A DNA stretch of 64,000 bases from the NCBI RefSeq assembly GCF_018491765.1, contig NZ_JABWCU010000001.1:124001-188000 (forward strand). Direction: 5' to 3'. A program made the position numbers and the translations under genes. Source of the DNA: Novosphingobium profundi (GTDB taxonomy: Bacteria; Pseudomonadota; Alphaproteobacteria; Sphingomonadales; Sphingomonadaceae). Of this stretch, positions 49,498 through 58,945 are shown piece by piece; within the stretch, counting starts at the first letter, position 1; each line of letters begins with the position of its first letter. Under the pieces are notes generated by a model. It searched no databases, was not told the origin of the DNA, and saw only the letters and a list, made by a program, of their open reading frames with translations.

Positions 49498-51669
49498 CTA
49501 CTTGCCCGAAAGGCCGCGCGCCTCGAGCATCGGTTCGAGCTCGGGGTCGTGTCCGGTAAAGTCGCGGTAGAGCACGTCGAGGTCCTTCGAGTGGCCCTGG
49601 CCCAGGAACGTCGTGCGGATGTGGTCGCCGTTGGCGCGGGTCATGCCGCCGTGCTTTTCCACCCAGTCCCAGCCGTCATGCGCAAGCACTTCGGTCCAGA
49701 TGTACGAGTAGTAGCCCGAGGCATAGCCGTTGTCCCAGATGTGCCGGAAGTAGGGCGTGCGGTAGCGCGGCGGGATGAGGTCGGTGCGCAGGCCAAGGCT
49801 GGCGAGGGCCTGCTTCTCGAACTCAATCGGCGGCTGCGCAGCCTCTTCGGGGGTGAGCGTGTGCCACTTGATGTCGAGCATGGCCGCCTCGAGCGTTTCG
49901 CCAAAGCCCACGCTCTGGTTGAACTTGCCCGCCGCATCGATCTTGTCGAGCAGCCCTGCGGGCAGCGGCGCGCCGGTCTTGTAGTGCTTGGCGTAGTGCG
50001 CGAGCACTTCGGGCACGGTCGCGAAGTTCTCGTTGAACTGGCTGGGGAATTCCACGAAGTCGCGCGCGGTGTTGGTGCCCGAGAGCGCCGGGTACTGCTG
50101 ATGCGCGAAGAAGCCGTGAAGCGCGTGGCCGAATTCGTGGAACATCGTCGTCACGTCGTCCCAGCTCGCGAGCGCGGGCTGGCCTTCGGCGGGCGGGTCG
50201 ATGTTGAGCGTGTTGGCGATGACCGGCTTCTCGCCCAGCAGGTTCGACTGCTCGACGAAGTTGTTCATCCATGCACCGCCGCGCTTGGACGGGCGCGAGA
50301 ACGGATCGAAGTAGAACAGGCCGAGCGGGGTCTTCCCGTCACTGTCGATCACTTCGTAGACGCGCATCGTGGGGTGGTAGACGGGCAAGTCGGTGCGACG
50401 CTTGAAGGTCAGCCCGTAAGTCTTGTTGGCGGCGTAGAACACGCCGTTTTCCAGCACGTTGTAGACCTCGAAGTAGGGCTTGATGGCGCTTTCGTCGAGG
50501 TCGTACTTCGCCTTGCGGACCTTCTCGGCGTAGTAGGTCCAGTCCCAGGGCTGGAGCGTGGTCACGCCGTCGGCCTTGGCGGCCTCGAGCAGCACGCCGG
50601 CCTCGCGGTCCTGCGTCGCGCGCAGCGCGGGCACGAAGCCCTTCATGAACGTCATCGCCTTTGCGGGCGTGTTGATCATGCGGTCGTACATCTGGAACGT
50701 GCCGAAATCGGGCTGGCCGAGCAGCTTGGCCTTCTTCGCGCGCAGCGTGGCGATCTTGGTGACGATACCGGTGGTGTCGTACTGGTCGCCCGAGGAGGCG
50801 CGGTTGATGCTTTCCTCGAAGACACGGCGGCGGCTCTCGCGGTTGGTGAGCTGCGCGAGCACGGGCTGCTGGGTGTAGTTGATCAGCGGCAGGACGTACT
50901 TGCCCGGCTTGCCGTCCTTGGCGGCGCGCTCGGCGGCGGCGGCGATCTGCGCGTCGGAGAGGCCAGCGAGCTGCTCCTTGCTGTCGAACACCACGGCGTG
51001 GGCGTTGTTGGCTTGCGTCAGCTGCTGGGCGAACTGGGTCTCGAGCGTCGAGATTTCGGTGTTCATTGCCTTGAGCTCGGTCTTCTGCGCGGGGCTGAGC
51101 AGGGCGCCGCGGTGGACAAACTTGGCGTACTGCGTCTTGAGCAGCATCGCGTCCTCGCCGGTGAGCGCCTTGCCCGCCGCGCTGTCGTGCACCGCCTTGA
51201 CGCGGGCGAAGAGCTTGGGGTCGAGGTAGATCGCGTCTTCCATCGCGGCGATCTGGGGCGAGACTTCGGTGTCCACGGCGTCGAGCGCGTCGCTGGTGTT
51301 GGCCGAGGTCAGCTGGCTGAAGACGTTGTAGACGCGGTCGTAGAGGACGCCCGCGCGCTCCATCGCGACGAGGGTGTTCGCGAAAGTCGGCGCTGCCGTG
51401 TTGTTGGCGATGGCCTTCATCTCGGCGCGCTTCTGGGCGATGCCGGCCTCGATCGCGGGCTTCCAGTCGCTGTCCTTGATCTTGGCGAAGTCGGGCGCGT
51501 GGAAGGGCAGCGTGCTCGGCTTGGCGAAGACGCCATCATAGGGTGCAGTGGCCTTGGGGGCGGCATCGGCGGCGAGCGCGGGCGAGGCAAGGGTCATGGC
51601 TGCGGTTCCCGAAAGAGCAAGGCTGGCAAGGACAGCCGGTGCAGCGGCTGCAAGGAGCCGGTTCTTCAT
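49498..51669 (-). CDS. dcp: Secreted M3 peptidyl-dipeptidase (Dcp-like)
   Basis: Zinc peptidase removing dipeptides from peptide C-termini. The 723-residue product has a signal peptide (MKNRLLAAAAPAVLASLALS), so it is exported. The zinc motif FHEFGHALH is near residue 508-516, followed by the conserved DFVEFPSQFNENFA with the third-ligand Glu, and the substrate-loop region NGYASGYYSYIWTEVLA. Length and motifs fit family M3A. The start at 51669 was chosen because it begins the signal peptide; 43 in-frame codons upstream are unlikely. It could equally be called an oligopeptidase A-like enzyme. Confidence 0.93.
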   Translation of the reverse strand: MKNRLLAAAAPAVLASLALSGTAAMTLASPALAADAAPKATAPYDGVFAKPSTLPFHAPDFAKIKDSDWKPAIEAGIAQKRAEMKAIANNTAAPTFANTLVAMERAGVLYDRVYNVFSQLTSANTSDALDAVDTEVSPQIAAMEDAIYLDPKLFARVKAVHDSAAGKALTGEDAMLLKTQYAKFVHRGALLSPAQKTELKAMNTEISTLETQFAQQLTQANNAHAVVFDSKEQLAGLSDAQIAAAAERAAKDGKPGKYVLPLINYTQQPVLAQLTNRESRRRVFEESINRASSGDQYDTTGIVTKIATLRAKKAKLLGQPDFGTFQMYDRMINTPAKAMTFMKGFVPALRATQDREAGVLLEAAKADGVTTLQPWDWTYYAEKVRKAKYDLDESAIKPYFEVYNVLENGVFYAANKTYGLTFKRRTDLPVYHPTMRVYEVIDSDGKTPLGLFYFDPFSRPSKRGGAWMNNFVEQSNLLGEKPVIANTLNIDPPAEGQPALASWDDVTTMFHEFGHALHGFFAHQQYPALSGTNTARDFVEFPSQFNENFATVPEVLAHYAKHYKTGAPLPAGLLDKIDAAGKFNQSVGFGETLEAAMLDIKWHTLTPEEAAQPPIEFEKQALASLGLRTDLIPPRYRTPYFRHIWDNGYASGYYSYIWTEVLAHDGWDWVEKHGGMTRANGDHIRTTFLGQGHSKDLDVLYRDFTGHDPELEPMLEARGLSGK

Positions 51670-51990
51670 CGATGCAATCTCCAGATGGTCAACAGGCAAG
51701 CGACAAATGGGCGTGCCGGCGTTCTCGTTAGCGCCGGTTACCGGGCCTGAAGACGATGTCGTGGCGGGGGTTGAAGCGCGATGGGCCGGGCATTGCAAGC
51801 GCCAACTGGCGCTGTGAGCGCCTCTTGCTCAGATCGCCGCTGCGACGTCATTTGCTAAGCGAAACAAGACCCTCGCGGCAAAAATCTTGCGGGCGCGATC
51901 GTGCGGGGGCCCAGATGCACGAAACCACCGGGAGGCAGGGATGCCCCGGTGGTTTCGGGTCAGGGGAGACTGGCCCTGCGGGCCTTGCGG
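51670..51990. other. Intergenic stretch with one hairpin
   Basis: 321 bases with no gene. The only structure is GAAACCACCGG (51921-51931) pairing with CCGGTGGTTTC (51945-51955), downstream of the small minus-strand gene that ends at 51991; it may act as its terminator although no T run follows. The promoter of the Dcp-like gene must lie in 51670-51900. Confidence 0.45.
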
Positions 51991-52146
51991 TCAGAGCTTG
52001 CGGAAGCGTCCTTGGGTCCAGACGCGAAAGTCGGGAGTCTCGGTGTCCTCGCGGGCAGCGTCATCACGCTGGCGGTCGAACACGAGCGATCCGGTCTTCC
52101 GGCTGAAGCTCGAGCGGCGGAACGGCAATTCGGCTCCGATGTTCAT
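51991..52146 (-). CDS. Small hypothetical protein, 51 aa
   Basis: Not recognised. The frame MNIGAELPFRRSSFSRKTGS ... VWTQGRFRKL has a suitable ribosome binding site (GGAGA) and a hairpin after its stop. The product is hydrophilic, rich in Arg, Asp and Ser, without signal peptide or membrane helix. Codon composition suits the host. It is divergent from the FmdB-like gene, with 138 bases between. Confidence 0.5.
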   Translation of the reverse strand: MNIGAELPFRRSSFSRKTGSLVFDRQRDDAAREDTETPDFRVWTQGRFRKL

Positions 52147-52284
52147 GGCATTCTCCTCTATCCAACCACTTCAACGCGCGCGCGGGCGCGTTGGTTCCCG
52201 GCTCGGGCAAATTTTTCACGGGTGGTGGCTGGCACGCTTTTCGCAACGCAGTTGGCCAGTTCGCCACGATCGCCGCGAGGACCC

Positions 52285-52491
52285 ATGCCGCTATACGATT
52301 TCCACTGCCCCGAATGCACCGCCGCGTTCGAGCTGCTGATGCGCTCGAGCGACACGCCGGTTTGCCCGAATTGCGGCAACACCGCGCTCGAGCGGCTGGT
52401 TTCGCGGGTGTCCCCACCGGGCAAGTCGAAGGCGCTGATCGCGGCGGGGCGCGCGCGCGCCAAACGCGAGGGCCACCTCAGCAACTTCTGA
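52285..52491 (+). CDS. FmdB-family zinc ribbon protein
   Basis: The 68-residue product has the N-terminal PLYDFHCPECTAAFELLM segment with Cys8/Cys11 and a second pair Cys27/Cys30 in CPNCGN, forming a zinc ribbon, then a basic tail. The family is named after a putative formamidase regulator and is probably regulatory or nucleic-acid binding, but its role is not established. An ATG with CGAGGA upstream supports the start. Confidence 0.85.
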   Translation: MPLYDFHCPECTAAFELLMRSSDTPVCPNCGNTALERLVSRVSPPGKSKALIAAGRARAKREGHLSNF

Positions 52492-52554
52492 GAGGCGCGG
52501 GTGCCGGAGCCGGCGGGGCGTGTCGTCTTCGCGACATTGTCGCGAAGCGTACCC

Positions 52555-53121
52555 TCAGCGCGTGCCCACGCCGCGTTCGAACTGGCTTTGCAGGCTGGCG
52601 AGCGCGCGCGCGGAGACGGGGGGCAGGGTGCGCGCGCTCTTGCCCTTGCGCAGCCGCGCTTTGTCCTTTTCGTCGGGCTCGACCACGCGCACGCGCACCG
52701 CGGCCTTGCCCTTGGCGAGCACCCCCAGTTCCTGCGCCGCGCCTTTCGAAAGGTCGAGGATGCGGGTGGGATCGCCGAAGGGGCCGCGGTCGTTGACGCG
52801 CACGAGGATGCGCCGCCCGGTGTCGAGCGCGGTGACTTCGACGTAGCTGGGCAGCGGCAGGTCCTTGTGCGCACCGGTGATCCACTTGGCGCGGAAGCGT
52901 TCGCCGCTGGCGGTCTGGTTGCCGCTTTCGTTGCCGTACCAGGTGGCATAGCCGAGCATGTCGTAACCGGGCTGCGCGCGCGGGGTGTAGCGCGCGCCGC
53001 GCACCGAATAGGGCGGCCCGATGCGCACCGGGGTGTCGCTTACCGGCCGGAAGCGGGTGCCCCCACCGCAGGCGGCAAGCGCGAGGCTCGAGACGAGGAG
53101 AAGCGCGAGCGCCTTGCGCAC
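52555..53121 (-). CDS. rlpA: RlpA-like septal lipoprotein
   Basis: Rare lipoprotein A family, a lytic transglycosylase acting on denuded glycans or a septal ring component. The 188-residue product has the lipobox LALAAC with Cys18 and a double-psi beta-barrel with GYATWYGNESGNQTASGERF and VRVNDRGPFGDPTRILDLSKGAAQELG. The catalytic-type Asp/His/Arg pattern is present (ND RGPF). No C-terminal SPOR domain is visible, unlike E. coli RlpA; the last 40 residues are basic. It starts four bases after the M28 peptidase stop. Confidence 0.92.
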   Translation of the reverse strand: MRKALALLLVSSLALAACGGGTRFRPVSDTPVRIGPPYSVRGARYTPRAQPGYDMLGYATWYGNESGNQTASGERFRAKWITGAHKDLPLPSYVEVTALDTGRRILVRVNDRGPFGDPTRILDLSKGAAQELGVLAKGKAAVRVRVVEPDEKDKARLRKGKSARTLPPVSARALASLQSQFERGVGTR

Positions 53122-53125
53122 CCGA

Positions 53126-54823
53126 TCAGTTCCGGCTGGCCGCGCTTTGCTCGCGGATCGCCTTGAATTCCGAGCCCGCCTTCCACGTCGGCCAGCGGCG
53201 CGAGGTGGCGAGGTCCCAGCCGATCCGGCCGATGAGATCGATGTCCTCGAGCGCGCCGGTCAGGTTCCAGTCGGGCCCGATCGCGTCGCAGGCCTGGTGG
53301 TAGCAGTTGCCGGTATAGGCATCGATCCAGTCCTGCCCGGCCTTGGTGCCGCCCTGTTCGAGGTTCGAGGCCCCCGCAATGCCCATCAGCAGCATCACCG
53401 GCACGCCGCGCTTGGCGAACGAGAAGTGGTCGGCGCGGTAGAACAGCCCGCGCTCGGGCAGGCCTTCGGGGGTGACGGTGCGCCCTTGCGTCCTGGCGAC
53501 GCGCGCCATGTCGTCCTCGAGCGTGTCCTGCCCCTGGCCGACGAGGATCACGTCCTTGGCCGGGCCCGCCGTCTGGAGGATGTCGATGGCAAGGTTCGCC
53601 ACCGTCTTTTCCATCGGCACGACCGGATTGGCCGCGTAGAATTCCGAGCCGAGCAGCCCGCGCTCCTCGCCGGTCCAGGCCGCGAAGACCACCGAGCGTT
53701 CGGGCGCGGGGCGGGTCTTCATGACGCGCGCGATGTCGAGGAGGGCCGCGACGCCGAGCGCGTCGTCGTTGGCGCCGGCGCGGTAGATGCGCCCTTGCGC
53801 GTCGGGCTCGCCCTTGCCGTAGGCGTCCCAGTGCGCGCCGAAGATCACCGCCTCGTCGGCGTGGGTGGTGCCTGCGATCTTGCCCAGCACGTTGTGGCTG
53901 GTGATCGTCTCGTGGGTGACGGGAACGTCGGCCGAGAAAGTCACGCCCTTGAGCACAACGGGCTTGAAGTCCTTCGAACGCGCCTGCTTCTCCAGCGCGG
54001 CGAGATCGAGCCCGGCGCGCGCGAAGAGGTCCTTGGCAACCGCGCCCTGGATCCAGCCCTGGAGCTGGAGCGGGGTCAGCGTGTCGGCGCTCTTGACCAC
54101 GTCGTAGTTCTCGCCGCCCGGACTCTCTACCACGTTCCAGCCATAGCCCGCGCCGGCGGTGTCGTGGACGATCAGCGCGCCCACCGCGCCCTGGCGTGCG
54201 GCCTCCTCGAACTTGTAGGTCCAGCGCCCGTAATAGGTCATCGTGCGCCCGCCGAACTTGCCGTAGGGATCCATGCCCTTGGCCGCTTCGAAGTCGGGGT
54301 CGTTGACCAGGAAGACGACGACCTTGCCCGCAAGGTCCGCGCCCTTGAAGTCGTCCCAGCCGCGTTCGGGAGCCTTGACCCCGTAGCCCACGAAGACGAC
54401 CGGGGCCTTGTCGATGACGGCGGCATCGGCGGGACGCAGTGTCGAGACGTAGATGTCCTTGGTGCGATCGACCGCGAGCGCGCCCTTGGGCGTCTGGAAG
54501 GCAAGCGTGCGGGGCGTGCCCAGCTTCGTGTGCAGCAGCGGCACGGCCTGGACCCACTGGCCGTCCGGCCCGGCAGGCTCGAGGCCTTCGTCCTGCATGC
54601 GCGCGATGAGGTAGCCGATCGTGCGCTCGTCGCCCGCGGTACCCGGTGCACGGCCCTCGAAAGTGTCCGAAGCCATCGTCGTGACGTCGCGCGCGATGCG
54701 CTTGGTGTCGAGGGCGAGGGGGGCGGAAGTGGCGGATGCCGTCTGGGCTTCGGCGGAAGCGATCGGAAGAGCGGCCAGCGCGCTGGCGAGGCAAAGCAGG
54801 GTACGGTTCAGCATGGTGCGCAT
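53126..54823 (-). CDS. Secreted M28 aminopeptidase
   Basis: Zinc aminopeptidase with an inserted PA domain. The product is 565 residues (ATG 54823; ATG 54814 gives 562) with a signal peptide (LLCLASALAALPIASAEA). The PA-like region includes VVFVGYGVKAPERGWDDF and VGALIVHDTAGAGYGW. The M28 domain has FGAHWDAYGKGE (zinc His/Asp), GANDDALGVAALLDIAR, WTGEERGLLGSE (catalytic Glu pair) and a late His in FYRADHFSFAKRGVP. Likely periplasmic. The open frame runs on for over 1 kb upstream but that is antisense to the UbiB gene. rlpA follows after four bases. Confidence 0.9.
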   Translation of the reverse strand: MRTMLNRTLLCLASALAALPIASAEAQTASATSAPLALDTKRIARDVTTMASDTFEGRAPGTAGDERTIGYLIARMQDEGLEPAGPDGQWVQAVPLLHTKLGTPRTLAFQTPKGALAVDRTKDIYVSTLRPADAAVIDKAPVVFVGYGVKAPERGWDDFKGADLAGKVVVFLVNDPDFEAAKGMDPYGKFGGRTMTYYGRWTYKFEEAARQGAVGALIVHDTAGAGYGWNVVESPGGENYDVVKSADTLTPLQLQGWIQGAVAKDLFARAGLDLAALEKQARSKDFKPVVLKGVTFSADVPVTHETITSHNVLGKIAGTTHADEAVIFGAHWDAYGKGEPDAQGRIYRAGANDDALGVAALLDIARVMKTRPAPERSVVFAAWTGEERGLLGSEFYAANPVVPMEKTVANLAIDILQTAGPAKDVILVGQGQDTLEDDMARVARTQGRTVTPEGLPERGLFYRADHFSFAKRGVPVMLLMGIAGASNLEQGGTKAGQDWIDAYTGNCYHQACDAIGPDWNLTGALEDIDLIGRIGWDLATSRRWPTWKAGSEFKAIREQSAASRN

Positions 54824-54961
54824 TCTAGGGCGACAGGCGCGAAGGACAAGCGCGGAGCCTGTGCGAGATGTGCAAAGCTCTGTTCGAATGGGGTTTCGCA
54901 AGGCCGATCGGAACCGCGCGCATTGCATGCGTGTTGCTAGGCTCGGAGCGAAAGGAGAGCC

Positions 54962-56482
54962 ATGTTCGAGGTCATGACCATGGGGCCGCGCGACCGCGCG
55001 CGCTGGGGCGAAATCACCGCCGTGATCGCGCGGTTCGGGCTCGAGGCGCTGGCAGTGCGGCTCGGGCTGGGGGAGGGCAAGCGGAGCGACGGAGATTCCG
55101 CATCCGAGCGCGACCTGCCCAGCCGCACCCGCCGCGCTCTCGAGGCGCTGGGGCCCACCTTCGTCAAGTTCGGGCAGATCCTCGCCACCCGCCGCGACCT
55201 TCTCTCGGACGAGTGGATCGCGGCCTTCGAACGCCTGCAGGACGAGGCGCCGACGCTGCCGTTCGAGGATTTGCGCGGCCAGGTCGAAGCCGCGCTCGGT
55301 GCCCCGCCCGAGGAGGTCTTCGACGAGTTCGATCCACAGCCGCTCGCCGCGGCCTCGATGGCGCAGGTCCACCGCGCGCGGCTGGCCGACGGCACCGAGG
55401 TCGCGGTCAAGATCCGCCGCCCGGGCATCGCGGCCCGGATGGAGGCGGACATGCGCATTCTGCGCCGGCTTGCCGGACTCGCCGAGGCGCGTTCGCCCGC
55501 ACTGCGTCGGCTTGCGCCCCGCCCGATGATCGAGCAGCTCGGGCGCGACATTCTCGAGGAGCTCGACTTCACGCAGGAGGCGCGTAACGCCGAGCGCCTG
55601 CGCGAGGACCTTACCGATCTTGCGCGCGTCACCGTGCCGCGCATCCATTGGGCGCACACCGGGCCCGACCTCCTGGTGATGGACTTCATCGAGGGCACGC
55701 CGCCGCGCAGCGCACAGGCCTTGCGGGCGAAGGGCATCGATCCCGAGGCGATCGCCGCGCTCGGCGCCGAGCTGGTGCTCGAGATGGTGCTCGTCAACGG
55801 GCGCTTCCACGCCGACCCGCACCCTGGCAACCTCCTGTGCCTCGCGCCCGATCGTCTCGCGCTGATCGACCTTGGTTCGGTCGGCACCATCGCCCCGCGC
55901 CGCAGCCACGAGTTCCTGACCTTCATCCTCGCCCTGCGCGCGGGCGATCCGGCGGGCGTGGCCGACACCCTCGCGCTGTGGTCGCAGACCGGCGACGTTT
56001 CGCGCGAGCGGCTGATGGTCGCCGCCGAGCGGCTGGTCGCGCGCCACTCCACCGGGCCGCTGGTGCTCAGCGCAATGGTAGCCGACTTCTTCCCGCTCCT
56101 GCGCGAGGAGGGGCTGGTGCTGCCGCCCGACCTCGTCCTCATCTTCAAGGCGATGGTGACGATGGACGGGGTCCTATCGGGCATCGCGCCGGGCTTCGAC
56201 TTGTCCGAGGCGCTGGGCGCCATGCGTCTGCGGCTGATCACGCACCGTCTCTCGGGGCTGGCGCGGCCCGAGCGCGGCGAGGCGCTGCTGCTCGAACTCG
56301 CGCGCGTGGCCGATCAGGCACCGCGCCTGATGCGCGCGGCGAGCGCGCGGCTGGAACGCGGCGAGGAGGCACCACCGGGCGAGGAGGCCACCGCCCGGGC
56401 GGTGCGCCGTGCAGGTGCGCTGGTCGGCGCCGCGCTCGTCGCCCACGCGTTGATCGGCGTGGTGGCGCGGCTGGTCGGCTGA
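54962..56482 (+). CDS. ubiB: AarF/UbiB atypical kinase
   Basis: Member of the ABC1/ADCK/UbiB atypical kinase family. UbiB supports ubiquinone biosynthesis; other members have other lipid roles. The 506-residue product has LGPTFVKFGQILATRRDLL (the KxGQ motif), the Ala-rich loop AAASMAQVHRARL with a Lys in VAVKIRRPG, FHADPHPGNLL and IDLGSVG, all diagnostic. The C-terminus lacks a clear pair of membrane helices but ends in a hydrophobic segment (ALVGAALVAHALIGVVARLVG). The AAGGAGAG ribosome binding site fixes the start. No ubi genes are beside it, so the specific role is less sure. Confidence 0.87.
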   Translation: MFEVMTMGPRDRARWGEITAVIARFGLEALAVRLGLGEGKRSDGDSASERDLPSRTRRALEALGPTFVKFGQILATRRDLLSDEWIAAFERLQDEAPTLPFEDLRGQVEAALGAPPEEVFDEFDPQPLAAASMAQVHRARLADGTEVAVKIRRPGIAARMEADMRILRRLAGLAEARSPALRRLAPRPMIEQLGRDILEELDFTQEARNAERLREDLTDLARVTVPRIHWAHTGPDLLVMDFIEGTPPRSAQALRAKGIDPEAIAALGAELVLEMVLVNGRFHADPHPGNLLCLAPDRLALIDLGSVGTIAPRRSHEFLTFILALRAGDPAGVADTLALWSQTGDVSRERLMVAAERLVARHSTGPLVLSAMVADFFPLLREEGLVLPPDLVLIFKAMVTMDGVLSGIAPGFDLSEALGAMRLRLITHRLSGLARPERGEALLLELARVADQAPRLMRAASARLERGEEAPPGEEATARAVRRAGALVGAALVAHALIGVVARLVG

Positions 56483-56612
56483 GAGGCGCGGAGCCGGGTC
56501 AGGCCGTGATCGCGGCGCGGCGGGCGGAGGGAACCCTTTCGCACCCGGCAGGTTGCAAACCTCCATGGGCCCGTCGCTATGGGTCCGGCTGACCGGAGTT
56601 CCCGCCCCCTTC

Positions 56613-58382
56613 ATGCGCATTCTCTTTCGTATCCTGCCGCTTGCCGCGCTGGCGCTCGCCCCGGCGCTGCCCGCGCCCGGCCATGCCGCGCAGACGCCCG
56701 TCGAAGCCGTCGAAGCCGTCGAGGCCGCCGCGACCGGCGCGAGCTCGGACAGCGCAAGCTCGGACGGCTCCACCACCGCCCCCGCCAGCGAGGCGCCGAG
56801 CGACCCTTATGGGCGCGGCACCCCGCGTGGGATGGTCCAGGGACTGATCGGCGCGCTCGCCGACGGCGACGAAGATGAGGCCGCGGTCTTCTTCGAGGAT
56901 GCCGACAACGGCGCGACCCGCGCGCGCCAGCTCGAGGCGGTGCTCAACCAGGGCGGCTCGCTCAACGCCTTCGCCGAGCTGTCCGACAAGAGCGAGGGCG
57001 TGCTCGACGACGACCTCCCGCCCGAGCAGGAATATGTCGGCAACTTGGGCGACAAGGGCAAGACGCCGATCGTGCTGACCCGCTCGCAGGAGGCGAACGG
57101 CACCGTGATCTGGCAAGTCTCGCGCCAGACCAGCGACATCGTCGGGCGCATGAACCCGCAGACCACCACGCTCGAGGACAACGGCGAGATCGAGGTCGCG
57201 GGTGCCGGGCTCGAGGACTGGGGCGTGCTGTTCGGGCTTGCCGCCGTGGTGTTCCTGGCGTTCCAGCTCGTCACCACGGCCCTGCTGGCGATCGCGCGGC
57301 GGCTGGTGCGCAACGCCGATGCCAATGCGGCACTTGGCTTCGCGCGCACCGCGATGCCGCCCTTCAGCCTGTTCCTCGCCAGCATCGTCATCCGCATCTG
57401 GGCCGACAGCCTGCCGGTCTCGATCATCGCGCGCCAGTATATGCTGAAATACATCGGCCTGTTCTCGGCCGCCGCGCTGACGTGGTTCCTGGTCCGCCTG
57501 ATCGACGCGATTTCGCACATGGTGATTGCGCGCATGGAGGCGCGGGGCCAGCGCCAGGTGGTCTCGGTCGCCTCGCTGCTTCGCCGCACCGCCAAGATCC
57601 TGCTGCTGTTCGGCGTGCTGGTGGCGATCCTCGACACCTTCGGGATCGACGTGACGACGGGCATCGCGGCGCTGGGCATCGGCGGCATCGCGCTGGCGCT
57701 CGGCGCGCAGAAGACGGTCGAAAACCTCGTCGGCTCGGTCTCGCTGATCGCCGACAAGCCGGTGCAGATCGGCGACTTCTGCAAGATCGGCGACGTGCTC
57801 GGCACGGTCGAGGACATCGGCATCCGCTCGACCCGCATCCGCACGCTCCAGCGCACCGTGGTGACGATCCCCAATGGCGACCTCTCGGCGCAGAAGATCG
57901 AGAACTACGCGCGGCGCGATCGTTTCCTGTTCAACCCGGTGATCGGGGTCGAATACGGCATCGGCTCGGCCAAGCTGCTCGAGGCGGTCGAGGCGATCGA
58001 AGGCGTGCTCGAGGGCAACGACCGCATCGTTCGCCCGGGCTACCGCGCGCGCTTCGTCGCCTTCGGGGCCAGTTCGCTGAACATCGAGATCTTCTCCTAC
58101 ATCGCCGCGGCCGACTACGACGAAAGCCTGGTCATCCAGCAGGACCTGCTGCTGGTGATCTTCGCGACGCTGGAGAAGGCCGGGATCGGCATCGCCTTTC
58201 CCACCCAGACGCTGCAGATCGCGCGCGCGGGCGGCACCTCGCCATCCGCGCTGCCGGCGCGGCCTGAACGTGGGGCTGCGCCAGTGCAGACGGTTCTCGA
58301 CGATCCGGACGATGCGCCGCAGGACAGCCCGCACGCGGTCGACGACGACGATGCGGACGGCGAGGATGTCACCCCCGCCTGA
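56613..58382 (+). CDS. MscS-family mechanosensitive channel
   Basis: The 589-residue product has a signal peptide (ILFRILPLAALALAPAL) and a periplasmic domain of about 180 residues. Several membrane helices follow, then the MscS pore and beta domain: GIAALGIGGIALALGAQKTVENLVGSVSLIADKPVQ-like sequence and TVVTIPNGDLSAQKIENYARRDR. It ends with an acidic tail (DDDDADGED). It is longer than E. coli MscS (286), like the YnaI/YbdG or MSL types. Opens under hypo-osmotic stress. The start at 56613 begins the signal peptide; 20 in-frame codons upstream were excluded. Confidence 0.9.
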   Translation: MRILFRILPLAALALAPALPAPGHAAQTPVEAVEAVEAAATGASSDSASSDGSTTAPASEAPSDPYGRGTPRGMVQGLIGALADGDEDEAAVFFEDADNGATRARQLEAVLNQGGSLNAFAELSDKSEGVLDDDLPPEQEYVGNLGDKGKTPIVLTRSQEANGTVIWQVSRQTSDIVGRMNPQTTTLEDNGEIEVAGAGLEDWGVLFGLAAVVFLAFQLVTTALLAIARRLVRNADANAALGFARTAMPPFSLFLASIVIRIWADSLPVSIIARQYMLKYIGLFSAAALTWFLVRLIDAISHMVIARMEARGQRQVVSVASLLRRTAKILLLFGVLVAILDTFGIDVTTGIAALGIGGIALALGAQKTVENLVGSVSLIADKPVQIGDFCKIGDVLGTVEDIGIRSTRIRTLQRTVVTIPNGDLSAQKIENYARRDRFLFNPVIGVEYGIGSAKLLEAVEAIEGVLEGNDRIVRPGYRARFVAFGASSLNIEIFSYIAAADYDESLVIQQDLLLVIFATLEKAGIGIAFPTQTLQIARAGGTSPSALPARPERGAAPVQTVLDDPDDAPQDSPHAVDDDDADGEDVTPA

Positions 58383-58388
58383 GCGCGC

Positions 58389-58790
58389 CTACTTGCGCTT
58401 GGGAGCGGTCTTGCCCTTGGGCGGGCAGAGCTTGCGGTCGCCCTGCTTGCAGGCGGCGACGATCTTCTCCCACTCGGCCTGCTCGGCGTCGTACTTGGCC
58501 ACGTCCTTCCGGTGGGCGCTGAGCGCGGCCATGTAGGCAGCTTCGTCGCTCTCGCTCTTGGTGCGCGCGGCGCGCACGGCGTCGTCGTGTGCCTTGCGGC
58601 TGGCGAGCGTGCTCTGCGCGGCGTCCTGCGCCAGTTCCGCCTGGACCCGGTTCGCCTCGACGCGCGCGGCAACGGCGGGATCCTCGGCAGGCGCCGTGGG
58701 TGCGACCGGGGTCTGCTCGGGGACTTGCGCCTGGACGGGGACGGCCATCAGGGTGCAGATCGCTAGCGTCAGGGGCAGCACGGGGCGCAT
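58389..58790 (-). CDS. Small secreted protein, Cys-pair end
   Basis: Not recognised. The 133-residue product has a signal peptide (VLPLTLAICTLMAVPVQAQ) behind AGGAA, a Pro/Ala linker, then a charged helical region likely to be coiled coil (VAARVEANRVQAELAQDAAQ). The end is AEWEKIVAACKQGDRKLCPPKG, with two cysteines. The last part resembles the end of the protein encoded at 59862-60281. It converges with the MscS gene. Confidence 0.7.
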   Translation of the reverse strand: MRPVLPLTLAICTLMAVPVQAQVPEQTPVAPTAPAEDPAVAARVEANRVQAELAQDAAQSTLASRKAHDDAVRAARTKSESDEAAYMAALSAHRKDVAKYDAEQAEWEKIVAACKQGDRKLCPPKGKTAPKRK

Positions 58791-58945
58791 TCTCGGTTCC
58801 TTTCTCCGGGGCGCGGTGATCGCGCGCCGATCTCGGGAAAGTCTTACCGTTGCAAGCGCTTGGAGCAAAGGCCGATCAACGTGTCGGACCACCGGCCCGC
58901 CCCGGGGGATCGTCGGGGCGGGTCGGGGCTGTCACGGGGCGATGG

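Noticed and set aside
54824..56047. 400-codon upstream extension of the M28 peptidase frame
   Set aside because: The extension is exactly antisense to the UbiB gene, while a signal peptide begins at 54823.
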